From NCBI RefSeq assembly GCF_000001735.4, contig NC_003074.8:620101-684100 (forward strand): DNA of 64,000 nucleotides. The letters are read 5' to 3'. The notes under the pieces are model-generated. The model was given only the letters and a program-made list of their open reading frames with translations. It was not told the DNA's origin and ran no database searches. The number at the start of each line of letters is the position of its first letter. The first letter of the stretch is position 1. The translations under genes were made by a program, and so were the position numbers. The DNA comes from Arabidopsis thaliana (taxonomy: Eukaryota > Streptophyta > Magnoliopsida > Brassicales > Brassicaceae). Positions 34,329 through 47,144 of this stretch are shown here, one piece after another.

Positions 34329-35205
34329 GACTAATTTTTAAAGTTTTCCAAGTGAATTTTTGTTTTCAGAAGCATTTTTTTTCAAATATCAATCTGATTA
34401 CAGTCCATTTATTTACTAAACTGCTTTTATGGAAGGAGCCAGGTCAACTTTGAGACTCCCAGTCCTTCTTGCGGTTAATAAATGGACCTTAATAAATATG
34501 GGCCACTGGGCCCGATAAAAAGTTTGCCTAATGGTAGAGTCGTAGAGATATTGTATTCAACAAGATATTGCGAATGCGATGTATAACAAAGTTAGTTATC
34601 AATCAATCAAATAGTATCTTTTACATATTTCAGAAATTTCCCTAAGTTGCATATATATACTCTTCTTTTTGTTACTAGAAAAAAACAAACAAAAAAGTTT
34701 GGTACATATCGAATATTTATAGTAACGGTATACAGATATTATTCCGCATTAGCTATGGGGAAGACTAGTCTTTTAATCTCCCTAATCTCACGTTTTAGTT
34801 TTATGATGATAATTCAAGCGATTATTTAGTCGTGTTATTGTTTGCGTTTATCACGTAGGAAACCGAATCGGATTTTTTTTAATTCATTTAATTTATTTTA
34901 TAGTTTGCATTTTGACACTTTTTGGGGAGTGTGGCCACTCGTGAGACAAAACCTCACCAACTAGGAGTATCATTTTCTTCTACGTTAGGTTCATCAGTCG
35001 TTTCCTTAATCCGAATCATTGTCTCTCTCTCTCTTGATCTTGATCTCTACGCTAAAAATGGGAACCCAGTTAGAGTTCGAGCAAATTTGAGTTTCCAGGT
35101 TCCATAATTTAATAATGTATATCAAGTCTCAATTTTTCCTTGGTCGCCTCCTCTAACGTAATTTACTTCTCACTGATCCGCAGCAACGAGACAGAGGCTG
35201 TGACT

Positions 35206-38200
35206 ATGGCTTCTAAGATTAAGTAAGTGTCTTTTTCCTTATTAAGATTCATTCTCCGATCCTTTTTTTGATGTCGGTGGAATATTTCGTCGATTCAAAT
35301 TCCGATCTGGGTCTATCTTGAGGTTGTCTATGATGATGTGGTAGATCTGACTAGGTTTGGGTTTAGGGTTTAATCTCCTGGTTTTTAGTGATTCTATTTG
35401 TAACACATTTGTCTGATTGTTCCTGTTTCTGTGATTTTTTTAATCTTACAAGCAGCTTCACTTATATATAAAAAATAATAATAATTTCATTGCAGAGTTC
35501 TTAGTTGTTGTTGTGATGTTGTATTTATGTTGATTTTTATTTGTCTTCTCTTCTACTTTATAATTTAGTTAATCTAAGGCTCCATGGCAGAGTTCTTAGT
35601 TTTTTTTTTTTAATGATTTTGGCAAGTGTAATCAATTCTCACGTGTTTTGTTTTGTTTTGTTTTGTTTTGCTTGCTTGATGAGAGACCTTTGTTGTTTTC
35701 TGAAGCAGAAATGGTTTATCTGACACTACTTTGAGGAAATCATCTTCAACATCTCTAAGAGTGCCTAGACTCACTCGGATTGTGACTAAACCTGATTCTA
35801 ATTCTCCTTCACCGACTCAACAACAGTCACGGCTTTCGTTCGAGCGCCCTTCTTCTAACTCAAAGCCTAGTACTGATAAGAGGTCCCCCAAAGCTCCAAC
35901 CCCACCAGAAGTAAGTGTGTTCATAATAGTTTGCCTGGTCTTAACTTGGTTTAGTTTTGACACACTATGCTGCAAATGTTGATATCCATTGTTTTGTTGT
36001 CTTATGATTGTTTGCAGAAAACTCAAATACGGGCTGTGAGAGTATCAGAATCGCAACCTCAGTCAGTTCAAATCAAGGAAGATTTAAAGAAAGCCAATGA
36101 GCTGATAGCATCGCTCGAGAATGAAAAAGCTAAAGCACTTGATCAACTTAAAGAAGCGCGGAAAGAAGCTGAAGAGGCATCTGAGAAACTAGATGAGGCT
36201 TTAGAAGCTCAGAAAAAGTCCCTGGAGAACTTCGAAATTGAGAAATTTGAGGTTGTTGAGGCAGGGATAGAGGCGGTTCAGAGAAAAGAAGAAGAGTTGA
36301 AGAAAGAACTAGAGAATGTCAAGAACCAACATGCTTCAGAATCAGCTACTCTTCTTTTGGTAACACAGGAGCTGGAGAATGTCAATCAAGAATTGGCTAA
36401 TGCTAAAGATGCCAAGAGTAAGGCTTTGTGTCGTGCAGATGATGCTAGTAAGATGGCTGCAATTCATGCAGAGAAAGTTGAAATCTTGTCGTCAGAGTTA
36501 ATACGGTTGAAGGCTTTGCTTGATTCAACTCGAGAGAAGGAAATCATCTCCAAGAATGAGATTGCTTTAAAGCTAGGGGCGGAGATAGTGGATCTAAAAA
36601 GAGACCTTGAGAATGCGAGAAGTTTGGAAGCAAAGGTCAAGGAACTAGAGATGATCATTGAGCAGCTTAATGTTGACTTAGAAGCTGCAAAAATGGCAGA
36701 ATCTTATGCGCATGGCTTTGCTGACGAGTGGCAAAACAAAGCGAAAGAACTGGAGAAACGGTTGGAAGAAGCTAACAAGCTGGAGAAATGTGCTTCGGTA
36801 TCTCTGGTATCTGTGACAAAGCAGCTGGAAGTAAGCAATAGTAGATTGCACGATATGGAATCTGAAATTACTGATCTTAAGGAGAAAATTGAGTTATTGG
36901 AGATGACAGTTGCTAGTCAAAAGGTTGATCTTGAGAAATCTGAACAGAAGCTAGGTATTGCAGAAGAAGAATCATCTAAGAGTGAAAAAGAAGCAGAGAA
37001 ACTGAAGAATGAGCTTGAAACTGTGAATGAAGAGAAAACCCAGGCTTTAAAGAAGGAGCAAGATGCTACTTCAAGTGTGCAAAGGCTCTTGGAAGAAAAA
37101 AAGAAGATCTTGTCAGAACTGGAGAGCTCGAAGGAGGAAGAGGAGAAGAGTAAGAAAGCAATGGAGAGTTTAGCTTCAGCATTGCACGAAGTGTCAAGTG
37201 AATCACGTGAGTTGAAAGAAAAATTGCTGAGTCGAGGTGATCAAAATTATGAAACACAGATAGAAGATCTGAAGTTGGTGATTAAAGCAACGAACAACAA
37301 GTACGAGAACATGCTTGACGAGGCGAGACATGAGATCGATGTTCTTGTCAATGCGGTAGAACAAACCAAGAAACAGTTTGAGAGCGCAATGGTAGATTGG
37401 GAGATGAGAGAAGCCGGTTTGGTGAATCACGTGAAGGAATTTGATGAAGAAGTTTCTTCAATGGGGAAAGAAATGAATAGGTTGGGCAATTTGGTTAAAA
37501 GGACAAAGGAAGAAGCTGATGCATCATGGGAAAAAGAATCCCAAATGAGAGATTGTCTTAAAGAAGTGGAAGATGAGGTGATTTATCTTCAGGAAACTCT
37601 CAGGGAAGCGAAAGCTGAAACCTTGAAACTAAAGGGGAAGATGTTGGATAAAGAAACTGAGTTTCAAAGCATTGTTCATGAGAACGATGAACTCAGAGTG
37701 AAACAGGATGATTCTCTGAAGAAGATCAAGGAACTATCGGAGTTACTCGAAGAAGCATTGGCCAAGAAACATATTGAAGAGAACGGTGAGCTCAGTGAGA
37801 GTGAAAAAGACTATGATTTGCTGCCAAAGGTGGTTGAGTTTTCTGAGGAAAATGGTTATAGAAGTGCAGAAGAGAAGTCTTCTAAAGTAGAGACCCTCGA
37901 TGGCATGAACATGAAACTTGAGGAGGACACCGAGAAGAAGGAAAAGAAAGAACGTTCTCCAGAGGATGAGACAGTTGAAGTTGAATTCAAAATGTGGGAA
38001 AGTTGTCAGATTGAGAAGAAAGAAGTTTTTCATAAAGAGTCTGCAAAAGAAGAAGAGGAAGACTTAAATGTGGTGGACCAAAGCCAGAAAACCTCGCCAG
38101 TAAATGGATTAACCGGAGAAGATGAGCTGTTGAAAGAGAAAGAGAAGAAGAAGAAGAAGACATTGTTTGGTAAAGTTGGGAATCTTCTCAAGAAGAAAGG

Positions 38201-38219
38201 ACCCGTGAATCAGAAATAA
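35206..38219 (+). CDS. WEB-family coiled-coil protein (DUF827), predicted chloroplastic
   Basis: Three exons: 35206-35222, 35709-35910 and 36018-38219; 2421 nt, 806 residues. The first coding exon is 17 nt (MASKIK). Residues 1 to about 75 are Ser/Thr/Pro/Arg-rich (LRKSSSTSLRVPRLTR), the basis for predicted plastid targeting. From about residue 85 to 620 the protein is almost one continuous coiled coil of Glu/Lys/Leu heptads. The tail is acidic and ends in a basic block (KEKEKKKKKTLFGKVGNLLK). Relatives WEB1 and PMI2 control chloroplast movement through actin; whether this member does so is not known to me. Locus recalled as At3g02930. The open frame extends upstream of 36018, but that part is intron. 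Confidence 0.92.
35645..35670 (+). repeat. TTTTG pentanucleotide repeat in WEB intron 1
   Basis: About five tandem TTTTG units just before the second coding exon of the WEB gene. Confidence 0.85.
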
Positions 38220-41200
38220 ATGAAAGCATCTCTTGATTACTACACTTTCTGAGGTATTGCAAAATCTAGCTATTACATATACACACATCTCTTTGCACCA
38301 TATTGATTGATATCTTCATTAGTTTGTTCTTATTTGGTTTATGGCTTCTGAAATAGGTTTGTCTTAAATTGTTGGTTTATGATTCTTTTCTTCTTTCGAT
38401 TTTTTTTTTGCTTACTCTGTTCTTCAACTACTTTTGTCAACAAAATCTGTTTGTGAATTTATTCTTCCTCGTTATACTGTATATCCGGGAATTGATTTCG
38501 TTTTGCATTACAATAATAATAAATTCGAGGACAATTTTTTTTTTTTAGTCATTGCTAATATAACTAGGTCCAAAGGGCCTCTCAAACGCGAAGAAAGATT
38601 ATTTATTTATAGATTCCGAAGTATGATTGGGCCAGGCCATTTCATTGTTGCCAACCCTTAAACAATCAAGCCCAGGCCCGCTAGACTAAAGCGTTTATTT
38701 GGTTTCAATATTATTGCTAATTAAATTAACTGGTTAGTTACAATAAACTGGTGGCTTGATTCTCTGTATTTTGAATGTGTAGAAATTAATGAAGAAAAGC
38801 TTTACCTATTTTTGGTTCTTCAAAAAATGGTAGGTATCTTGCAATGCAAGTTTTTCACGTTAAGTAACTTTTGGACAGAATTAACAAGTTTAATCTCACG
38901 GTTATATGGTCCTAATCCTATCCCATAAAGTCAAAGTTGAGCTTTAGAAATTGCAAGAAAGTCAGTTGTCTTTCATAATCTTTGACTTTCGAACGGATAA
39001 CAAAGTCGAAAAGGGTAAAATCGTTGCATAAAAATAGACAAATCTATAGTTTAACGAAACCTTTGTTTACTAACTAAAGTATACGTAGAAGGTAAAAGAG
39101 ATATGATTGTTCATCTGTTCCATTCATCTTTAATTTAGCCTACGTCGTGACAAACGTTTAATTTACACCTTGCGGGATTTGTTTTTCTTATATAACAATA
39201 AAATTGGACCAAATTATCTTTGAAATTGCGTAACTGAATCAGATACATAAATGTATATGATTCCAAAGTATATGCTCTGTTTCGGCTAGGTTTGTTTCTG
39301 ATCTGTACTGTTTTTGGGTAGGTTAAATCGAACAAAAATGATAACCTCTAGGCTCTAGATGGTCGATAGATTATAACTCCAGGTATGTAGTAAATGTTTT
39401 GCATTCATGTCTTAGTGGTTTTTGCATTCTTTTATCATGGAGACTAAAAACCTAATTGCGGGTGATTAATAGCAGAACGCCAGAACTCATAAACAAGTTA
39501 ATAGAATAATTTGAGAATGTATTGCTATATATTTGAATAAGAGACATAAGCATCATAAGATTAAATCTGGTTTCGTCCACTAGTGACAGTGCATGAAAAT
39601 TTTCTTTCTCTAATTCCAAACGTACGTAACGTTACGTACATTGCATGGCTCGTAAGAGATAATTAAGTTAATTAATTACTATTTAAGTTATGTTGTGTTA
39701 TGCTCTGGTAACTACGAGTATTATAGCAAGTAGCAACATACAATCAGGTTTTGGCTTGCGTGAGTGTATTCTTTCTTTTTGTCTTTTAGCAAATATTGAT
39801 GTTTTAATTAAATGTGTACGTATATAATAATACACAAATTATACTTGATTCTGTTATACTTGCCGTGTACATGTATGTATATTAAAACACATAAAAAGGA
39901 TTAACGTCCGTATTTATAATTTTGTGGCGTTTGGTTGTGCATTATAGAGAAAATGATTCTATAGATTAGGATAATTTAGTTTTGTCGTTGTCTTAATTTT
40001 AGTAGATTTTTTTGTAGCATTAATTCTGTTAAGAAGTTTTTTTATTTGAGAATAAGAAAGGGATATTCTTGTTATGAAAGATATATGTAGCTTGAAATCT
40101 TGCTTACGAGTTTCGTCTTTCAACATTAAAATCTTATCGATCGATTACATATTAAAACCATTGCATATGTAAATTTTATACTTGTAACTTTGTTAAGCAC
40201 CGTATATATTGCACTTTATCAGCAAAATTTTAGTCAAGATTATGTCCTTAATTAGCTAGGTAAGACCGAAGACGAATTATAAAGTGTGATTGGCTGTAGG
40301 GATATCAATTGCGGGAAATGGGAAAGCTGTCGCGTTCGGATTAGTTGGAAACTTCTATGCACAATTCTTACTTTCTTCTCGCTTCAATGATAAGAAAATT
40401 AAACTAATTGAGATTTCTAAGTTGAATTGTATTTAATAATTCTATCATGTATGTGTTATGGATGTCTTAACGTTTGTTCATAACATATTATAAAATGATG
40501 TCAGCAATACATACAAAAGCCACGTAGAAAGATTAAGATAAAAAAATCAGTAGTTAAAAGTATTAGGGTTTTGGAGGGTCCCATGGGTTTGTGATCTCAA
40601 ACAAAATAGTTTGCGTGTCTTAATGTGCTTAAAACTAGATTTATACCAATAATGAACAACCATATCGAGACCTTGATTTAAAAAACGTTTTCAAACTAAA
40701 CAATTGCTAAGTTGTGAATAACAATTACTAAATAATGAAAAACTTTTTTTTTAATTGAATATCTATTTTTATCGTTTTGAATGAAGTGAATTCAATCTAA
40801 ACAAGTGCTAAGTTCTACTTGAAAATGATAAACGGTAATTTTTTTGCGAAAGATAAATATACAAGATCATCTACTTTTTTCTAATGTGTGTGAAAAAAAC
40901 AGATTCTGTTAAGTATATCTACGTTACTACGTACGTAGTAGTATGAAGTTGATAGAGAAGAGGTATCTTTTCATAAACTAAGAAAATATATTTAGTTTAT
41001 TGATTGTATTCGAACGCGGTTCAATTATACAGTTTGACTTTCATTTTGATCTGATGTGTATATGGTTGAGATGTGTCATTAGTTGACCAGTGAGCAGTAA
41101 TCCATATATTATAGGCACTGTCTATATCTCTTGGGAAATATGTTTTGCCAACTTAACATTATAAGTTATTCTACATAATTATCTGCATAGAATACAATCT

Positions 41201-42040
41201 TCCATAAGCATATATACGATCACAGCTCAAAATCCATATGTATTATAACCAATCTATAGACTAACGATTATTTATCAGTAACATATATTAATGTCCGGGC
41301 TGAATTGGACTGGTGAGACAACAACTAAAAATTATGCTGCATTTTACAAATTTATTAATGTATATATAAAGGTTTCCTGTAGTTTTAAATATTTACTGGA
41401 ACCGTAGTTGAAGCTAATACGTGAGTTATATTCTATGATTCTTTGAGCATTTAGCTCTTGTAAGTAACTAACTTTTTATACATACTTTTCAAAAGTTTGA
41501 GACACTTACATTGTCAACATGAATTAGTTGCAGCAACTTTTATTCCACACATTGCTTCGCAAACTTGAACATCTCCTTCTCCTCTCATCATTTTTCTTCT
41601 AGTTTCATCAAAGGGCAAATTCATCATTTCACTTATTTGATGTGATTAAAGTCAAATGGACACGTCAGAAGAGCTAACTAAGATCTTGTTCCGACAAGAC
41701 ACAAGACCGAGACGAAAGCCTCTTCTATGTTTCTATAAATAAAGCAAAGAACAAAAACACTTAGCCTTTGTTAACTAAGATCTTGCCTTCACCATTTTTC
41801 TCTCTTCTCGATTATATCTCTAACCTCAAAGGTATATATTATATATTTTTATATATATGTATATGTATTGTATGCTCACTCAACAATCTCCTATGTATAT
41901 CAGAAATCCGATTTCTTAGCAAAAGTGTGTTAAAACACAAAGGATATATATATTATGCTTCTGATTAAACCCCATTATTTTCTCTTTTCTTTTGTTAACT
42001 TTTTGTCCAGGTACATTTAATAGCTAGATGTTATAACAAA
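38220..42040. other. Large A/T-rich intergenic region (WEB 3' flank and MYB107 promoter)
   Basis: About 3.8 kb without a supported gene. No long frame, terminal inverted repeat, long terminal repeat or tRNA-like fold was found by reading. A TATA box (TATAAATA, 41734-41741) and a probable leader intron (donor near 41830 at CAAAG/GTATAT, acceptor at about 42010 in GTCCAG/GTACAT) belong to MYB107. The length fits a promoter of a tightly tissue-specific transcription factor. Confidence 0.6.
41734..41741 (+). promoter_or_regulatory. TATA box of MYB107
   Basis: TATAAATA, about 300 bp before the ATG, with a likely leader intron in between. Confidence 0.65.
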
Positions 42041-43730
42041 ATGGGGAGATCACCGTGTTGCGATGAGAGCGGATTAAAGAAAGGGCCATGGACGCCAGAA
42101 GAAGATCAGAAACTGATAAATCACATAAGAAAACACGGCCATGGAAGCTGGAGAGCTCTACCCAAGCAAGCCGGTTTAAACCGGTGTGGGAAGAGTTGCA
42201 GATTGAGATGGACTAATTACTTGAGACCAGATATCAAAAGAGGAAACTTCACAGCTGAGGAAGAACAAACTATCATTAACCTTCATTCTCTTCTTGGGAA
42301 CAAGTAATCAATCTTAATTTATTTCTTCTTAAATTCCCTTACTTACTTTGATTAATTATAAATTATATATATGTGAGATTATCATCAAGAGCAAAAATCA
42401 GAAAACACATCAATATTTTCTATTAATTAATCAATATTATTGTGCTATAGAATTTTTTACTGCTTTTTATTATTAGTGATTTTAATAGAACTTTTTTGCT
42501 AACACTTTAGAATTTCATTTTGATAAAAAAATTCAAGAAGAAGAAAATTTAACTACAGGATGGTAATGTTTGATTAGATAGGTTCTAGGCAAAAAAGAAA
42601 CATTTCTTTTATTAAATACAGATTAAAATTTAAAATTTCTAATATCTTAGTCTCTTTTTCAGTCGGTCTTATTTATAGATCACATATATATAGTCTAAAA
42701 GTATATATTTTTATATATGCTATTATAATTTATTTTTTTGTTAGTTGAGGTATAGACGCATTTATATGAATAACCTGCTACACTGGAGTTTTCTTGGTAC
42801 ATGCATACGTACTCGTCAATGTTCGATACTACCAAGTCTATAATTAGTTATCTTATTAGAGCTTGACAATGTTATATAATAGTATAAAGCTTAACTAACC
42901 CACCAAAAAACATATTTTTGTCCATATTTTCTAAAGGTGGTCGTCTATAGCTGGTCATCTCCCAGGAAGAACGGATAACGAAATAAAGAACTATTGGAAC
43001 ACGCATATTAGAAAGAAACTTATTCAGATGGGAATCGATCCGGTGACCCATAGGCCAAGAACCGACCATCTAAACGTTCTAGCCGCTCTCCCGCAACTAC
43101 TAGCTGCCGCAAATTTCAACAACCTCTTGAATCTAAATCAAAATATACAATTGGATGCAACAAGTGTTGCGAAAGCCCAACTGTTACATAGTATGATTCA
43201 AGTCCTTAGCAACAACAATACCTCTTCTTCCTTTGACATTCATCACACAACCAATAATCTCTTTGGCCAATCTTCTTTCTTAGAGAACCTACCAAATATT
43301 GAAAATCCTTATGATCAAACCCAAGGCCTCTCTCACATTGACGATCAGCCTCTGGATTCGTTTTCTAGCCCGATTCGAGTAGTTGCTTATCAACATGATC
43401 AGAATTTTATTCCGCCCTTGATTTCGACATCTCCTGATGAGTCTAAGGAAACCCAAATGATGGTCAAGAACAAGGAAATCATGAAGTATAATGATCATAC
43501 TTCAAACCCTTCGTCGACCTCAACTTTTACACAAGATCACCAGCCATGGTGTGACATAATTGATGATGAAGCAAGTGATTCTTATTGGAAAGAGATCATA
43601 GAGTAAGTTAGAGATCACATATATATATATTTTTTTCTTAAATCTTGAATTTTGACGAACTCTTATTTGTTTTTTTGGTTGTTCTCTCCGCAGGCAAACT
43701 TGTTCGGAGCCTTGGCCATTTCGTGAATAG
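42041..43730 (+). CDS. MYB107: R2R3-MYB transcription factor MYB107
   Basis: Nuclear activator of suberin genes, reported to act in the seed coat with MYB9. Three exons: 42041-42303, 42937-43602 and 43694-43730; 966 nt, 321 residues. It starts with the typical [10 protein letters not shown]2 has the three regular Trp residues ([21 protein letters not shown]); R3 begins with Phe-like replacement (GNFTAEEE) and continues [17 protein letters not shown] and [11 protein letters not shown]. The phase-2 intron falls inside R3 at LGN/KW; the first intron found inside R2 in many family members is absent. The C-terminal half is Asn/Gln/Ser-rich, with an acidic end ([17 protein letters not shown]) and a last exon of only 37 nt. 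Confidence 0.96.
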
Positions 43731-45530
43731 AGATGAAAGTAAAACATTAGTCTTATTTTTTTCTGTGGATATAGATATATACATATACGTTGTTAATTAA
43801 CTTTCATACAATTTGTGTCTTAATTATTTTCCAACCATGTATACAAACACATTGATACTGTACAAAACTGATTATCATTATATATAAGAAAATTAATTCA
43901 TGACTCAAAATTGGTTAAGAATATATTTTTCAGTTTAAACTTAGGTATTATCTTTTTGTTTTTGTTTTTCAATAATATCTTAAGAATTCAAATTTAGTTG
44001 GGGATGGTTAAGAAGAAGTGAACTAATAAGAGTCTCGAAAGTGACACAATCTTATTTTTGTTTGACTTTTAAAGGAGACAAAAGAGATGTATAGTAAACA
44101 GATGGTAGCATTTAAAACGTCATTGTACATCTTAAACGTCATTATATCACAATTCACAAGCAAGATTTATAGTCTCAACATCATTTCGATTTTAAAACAA
44201 ATACATACCAAATATTTATATATATATATATTTAAAACTGTGGTGAAATAATGCGGAACAAACAAGACAAATACTGTATGCTAAACGTGTTCAATGTGGA
44301 CACATCAAAATTTAACCTAATATGATGAATTCATATGATTAAAATGAATTAGAACTAATTTGTATCATTGAAATCGATCGCAATTATATAGATTAAAAAC
44401 TACAAAGATGCTCTCATGAGAAACAATTCGAAGTTAAATTGAGTTTGGCTTAAGTTCGGAATCACTGGATTTCTATCCGAGTTAATCAAACAAAATTTAT
44501 ATAGTTAAATACTTTGCTTTTCTGTTTGATTCAGTTTAAAATAGACACATTGCATCATCAGTGGATCACATTTTCTCAAAAGATGCCACCTTCTTTTAAT
44601 GGTAAGGTGGAATATTTTTGGAATATATTCGTATGTCTAATCTAAAGTATAACTTTAGTCTTTAGAGTCAAAGCAAAAAGATAACATTAGAATTTCTAGT
44701 GTAAATTAAACACTCAAAGTTAATTTTTAGTGTTTAAGATTAAGACAGGAGAGACTCAAGTAAAATAACGGAGAAACGTGTGTTAACATACGAACACTAA
44801 TGCTGCTCAAATATTTCTCAAGAAAATAGAAACCTACAATTACGACAATAAAGCCTATTTGGCTAGTCGGTCGCATTATTATTTTTTATTAATAATTAAA
44901 TATTGCCAAAAATCAACATTAAGCTTTGCTTGTGGATATCGATTTGCATGAAATATTCATTATGCAATCACACTTGTAAAAATTATTCTCGACACCGAAA
45001 ATAGAAACCGCACCAACCAAAATTAGACTACATTTTTTTTTTTTGGGGGCAAATTAGACTACATCTAAAACACACAAAAACCTCAAATGCAAAACCATAA
45101 ATATGATCGGGCAACCCAAACCTATCGAACCAAGTCAAAAGCGGAACACTGTTTAATTTCTAATTTCTAAGCCGGTTCAAAAGCAAACCCGTCACGACGT
45201 AATTAATTTATAGTAAACCACCTCGGTTTAATTGAATCAACAGTTCAGCCTCGGTTTGGAGTAAAAAAGTACATTACCAAGAAATTGGTATTTCTTAACC
45301 GGTTATACAAACCATAATTTCTTAAACATCTGCATTTTACAATGATACAATCTTTCTTGCATCTGCAAATTTGAAAGAAACAATCTTTGTTTCTCAGTTC
45401 TTCTATCCGAATCACAGGTTTCAGTATACTGAGCTGCCGCAGTTTTGGTTAACATAGGCATATCAGAAACAGGAAACAGATGACAAAGCAAACGCTTGAA
45501 ACATGATGCAGGTTTTATCGAGATTTGGAC
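43731..45530. other. Intergenic between convergent MYB107 and THO7B
   Basis: A/T-rich, about 1.8 kb, with no gene supported. It includes a TA-rich run near 44216-44232 and a poly-T/poly-G insert flanked by 14-bp direct repeats (45020-45064, listed separately). The right part, from 45300, is probably THO7B 3' UTR. Confidence 0.6.
45020..45064. repeat. Homopolymer insert between 14-bp direct repeats
   Basis: AAATTAGACTACAT at 45020-45033 and again at 45051-45064 flank a 17-nt stretch of T-run, five G and C. The arrangement looks like a target-site duplication around a tiny poly-A (reverse strand) insertion, but replication slippage or repair filler would look the same. Confidence 0.6.
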
Positions 45531-46339
45531 TTAATCAACAGACATAGCGTCGGTTATGTTCCTCTGATCTTCCGACGCTGACCGAATCTCGTCCACCAAA
45601 CTCTTCTGCTCATCTTCCATTGTGTTCTGCAACTCATCCACCTACATTCCCAAAAACGTTCACAATCACAAACTCAAACTTCAAACATAGATCACGTAAT
45701 GAAGACTGAAACGTAAAAGGTTCGGTTTTTTGACATTACCACATGCATCAGGAGAGCAAACTGCTTCTTCCTTAGCTCAAGCAATCTCCAACTTGCAGTG
45801 CTCTCTGCTTCAAGCTCAGCAATCTCCTTGTTCAATTCATATATAACCTTCTCTGTCTCTGACCTTGGCGGTTGCGCAGAAATCAGTTTCCTTATCGTCT
45901 CACACTCTTCTTTATGCTGTCTATCTATTTTACTCTCCTCAAGCTGCTTCTTTAGATCTTCAATCTCAGCTTTCGCCTGCATTATCTGCCTTTCCGTCTC
46001 ATCTTTCACCTCATTAAAGCTCTCTTTCTCCCTAAGGTTTGCTTCCACAACCGCTTGGCTCTTCAGAAGCGGAATCTCGAAAGTTGACAGTTCCTGTAAA
46101 AAAGCTTTGGCAAGTCTACCGCAGTCGTTATAGTTCTCTTCTTCTTTATCCACCTCGAGTACAAAAGAAGTGAACTTCTTCTGAAGTTTCTTCAATGGAG
46201 GCTCGCCTCGAGTGGTCGTGGTTCGGGTTAGAAGCCGGTTTCTTATGATTTTGTCATCGTCAACAGGATCAAATGCATAATTAACCTTAGTTACTACAGT
46301 CTCTAATCTACCAGAAATTCTCCTTGCTTTAACTGACAT
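45531..46339 (-). CDS. THO7B: THO complex subunit 7B
   Basis: Subunit of the nuclear THO/TREX complex, which couples transcription to mRNA export and, in plants, to small-RNA production. Two coding exons: 45740-46339 and 45531-45641; 711 nt, 236 residues. The N-terminus has basic and Thr-rich stretches ([25 protein letters not shown]). [15 protein letters not shown] lies in the conserved THOC7 domain, followed by a long coiled coil (about 90-215). A leader intron is likely at 46372-46688 (donor CAA/GTAAG, acceptor TGCAG/G on the minus strand). The chromosome 5 paralogue is THO7A. Confidence 0.94.
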
Positions 46340-47144
46340 CTCAACTTACTTAAAAACCTCTTAATTCAATCCTGCAAAGGCAATGCACAAACAAAGAACA
46401 TTCAACAACCAAACAATCTTAACCTACAGAAATAAAGCTAAGGGATACATATTCAAGCTTGGATCTAAATAGCAGAACTGAAACATAAAGTATTACCATT
46501 TACGCAATAAATCTCTCGATTTCTTATTCTCTTCTTCAATTTCTCAATCAAACTTAAATAGATTTTCATGAGCATTCATCATCAAAATCTTAACTGTTAT
46601 TTCATTGATTCGTAAGCAATTTCTCAATCGTACCATTCGAACACAATTTATGGTACAAAAAAAAGCAAAAGGTTAACTCTTTACTTACTTGAAGTGACCC
46701 CAGATCCAGATTCGTCTTCTGCTATCAAAAATTGAGCAAAACAGGTCCCTTTTGTTCAAATTTTGATGAACCCTAAAAATTGAGACAATTCATCTTCGTC
46801 CTCCCTTGTCTTTTTCTTTTTGGGTTAAATGCAACAAGTACTCTCAACTTATATTATATTACAAAATAGACCCTAAGTTATTAAAATATAATATATACCC
46901 ACATTCTTTTTTTTTATACTCTAATGCCCTGTTAATTTTTTTTTACAAATAATTGTACAAAAGGCCCACAACTACAAACATAATCTAGTAATCGAGTATA
47001 CACATGACACCAAATCTTACTTTCATAAAGTGTCACTCAAAAATTAAATTAAATTAAAATCTATTGAGATATAGAAATGTGTAGCAAGGAAATCAAAACC
47101 ATAAAAGATAACTTAAAAAGACTCTAATTTTACGGGTCAAAAAA
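46340..47144. other. THO7B leader and promoter, HIPP 3' flank
   Basis: Holds the probable THO7B leader intron (46372-46688) and first leader exon (to about 46790). From 46820 the DNA is A/T-rich without coding signal. Confidence 0.6.

Larger units (their letters stand above)
34090..35205. other. Divergent promoter region of RPA2B and the WEB gene
   Basis: About 1.1 kb shared by two outward-reading genes. The RPA2B side has a telo-box and two E2F-type sites. The WEB side has a CT-rich leader (35020-35045). No coding signal is seen between them. Confidence 0.65.

Noticed and set aside
35967-36017. Upstream extension of the long WEB frame into the preceding intron
   Set aside because: The acceptor at 36017/36018 and the short exons 35206-35222 and 35709-35910 give the known N-terminus and a clean 806-residue model.
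38220-42040. Possible transposon in the long A/T-rich gap before MYB107
   Set aside because: I found no terminal inverted or long direct repeats, no transposase or polymerase-like frame and no clear target-site duplication. A repeat-library search could still find a short relic.
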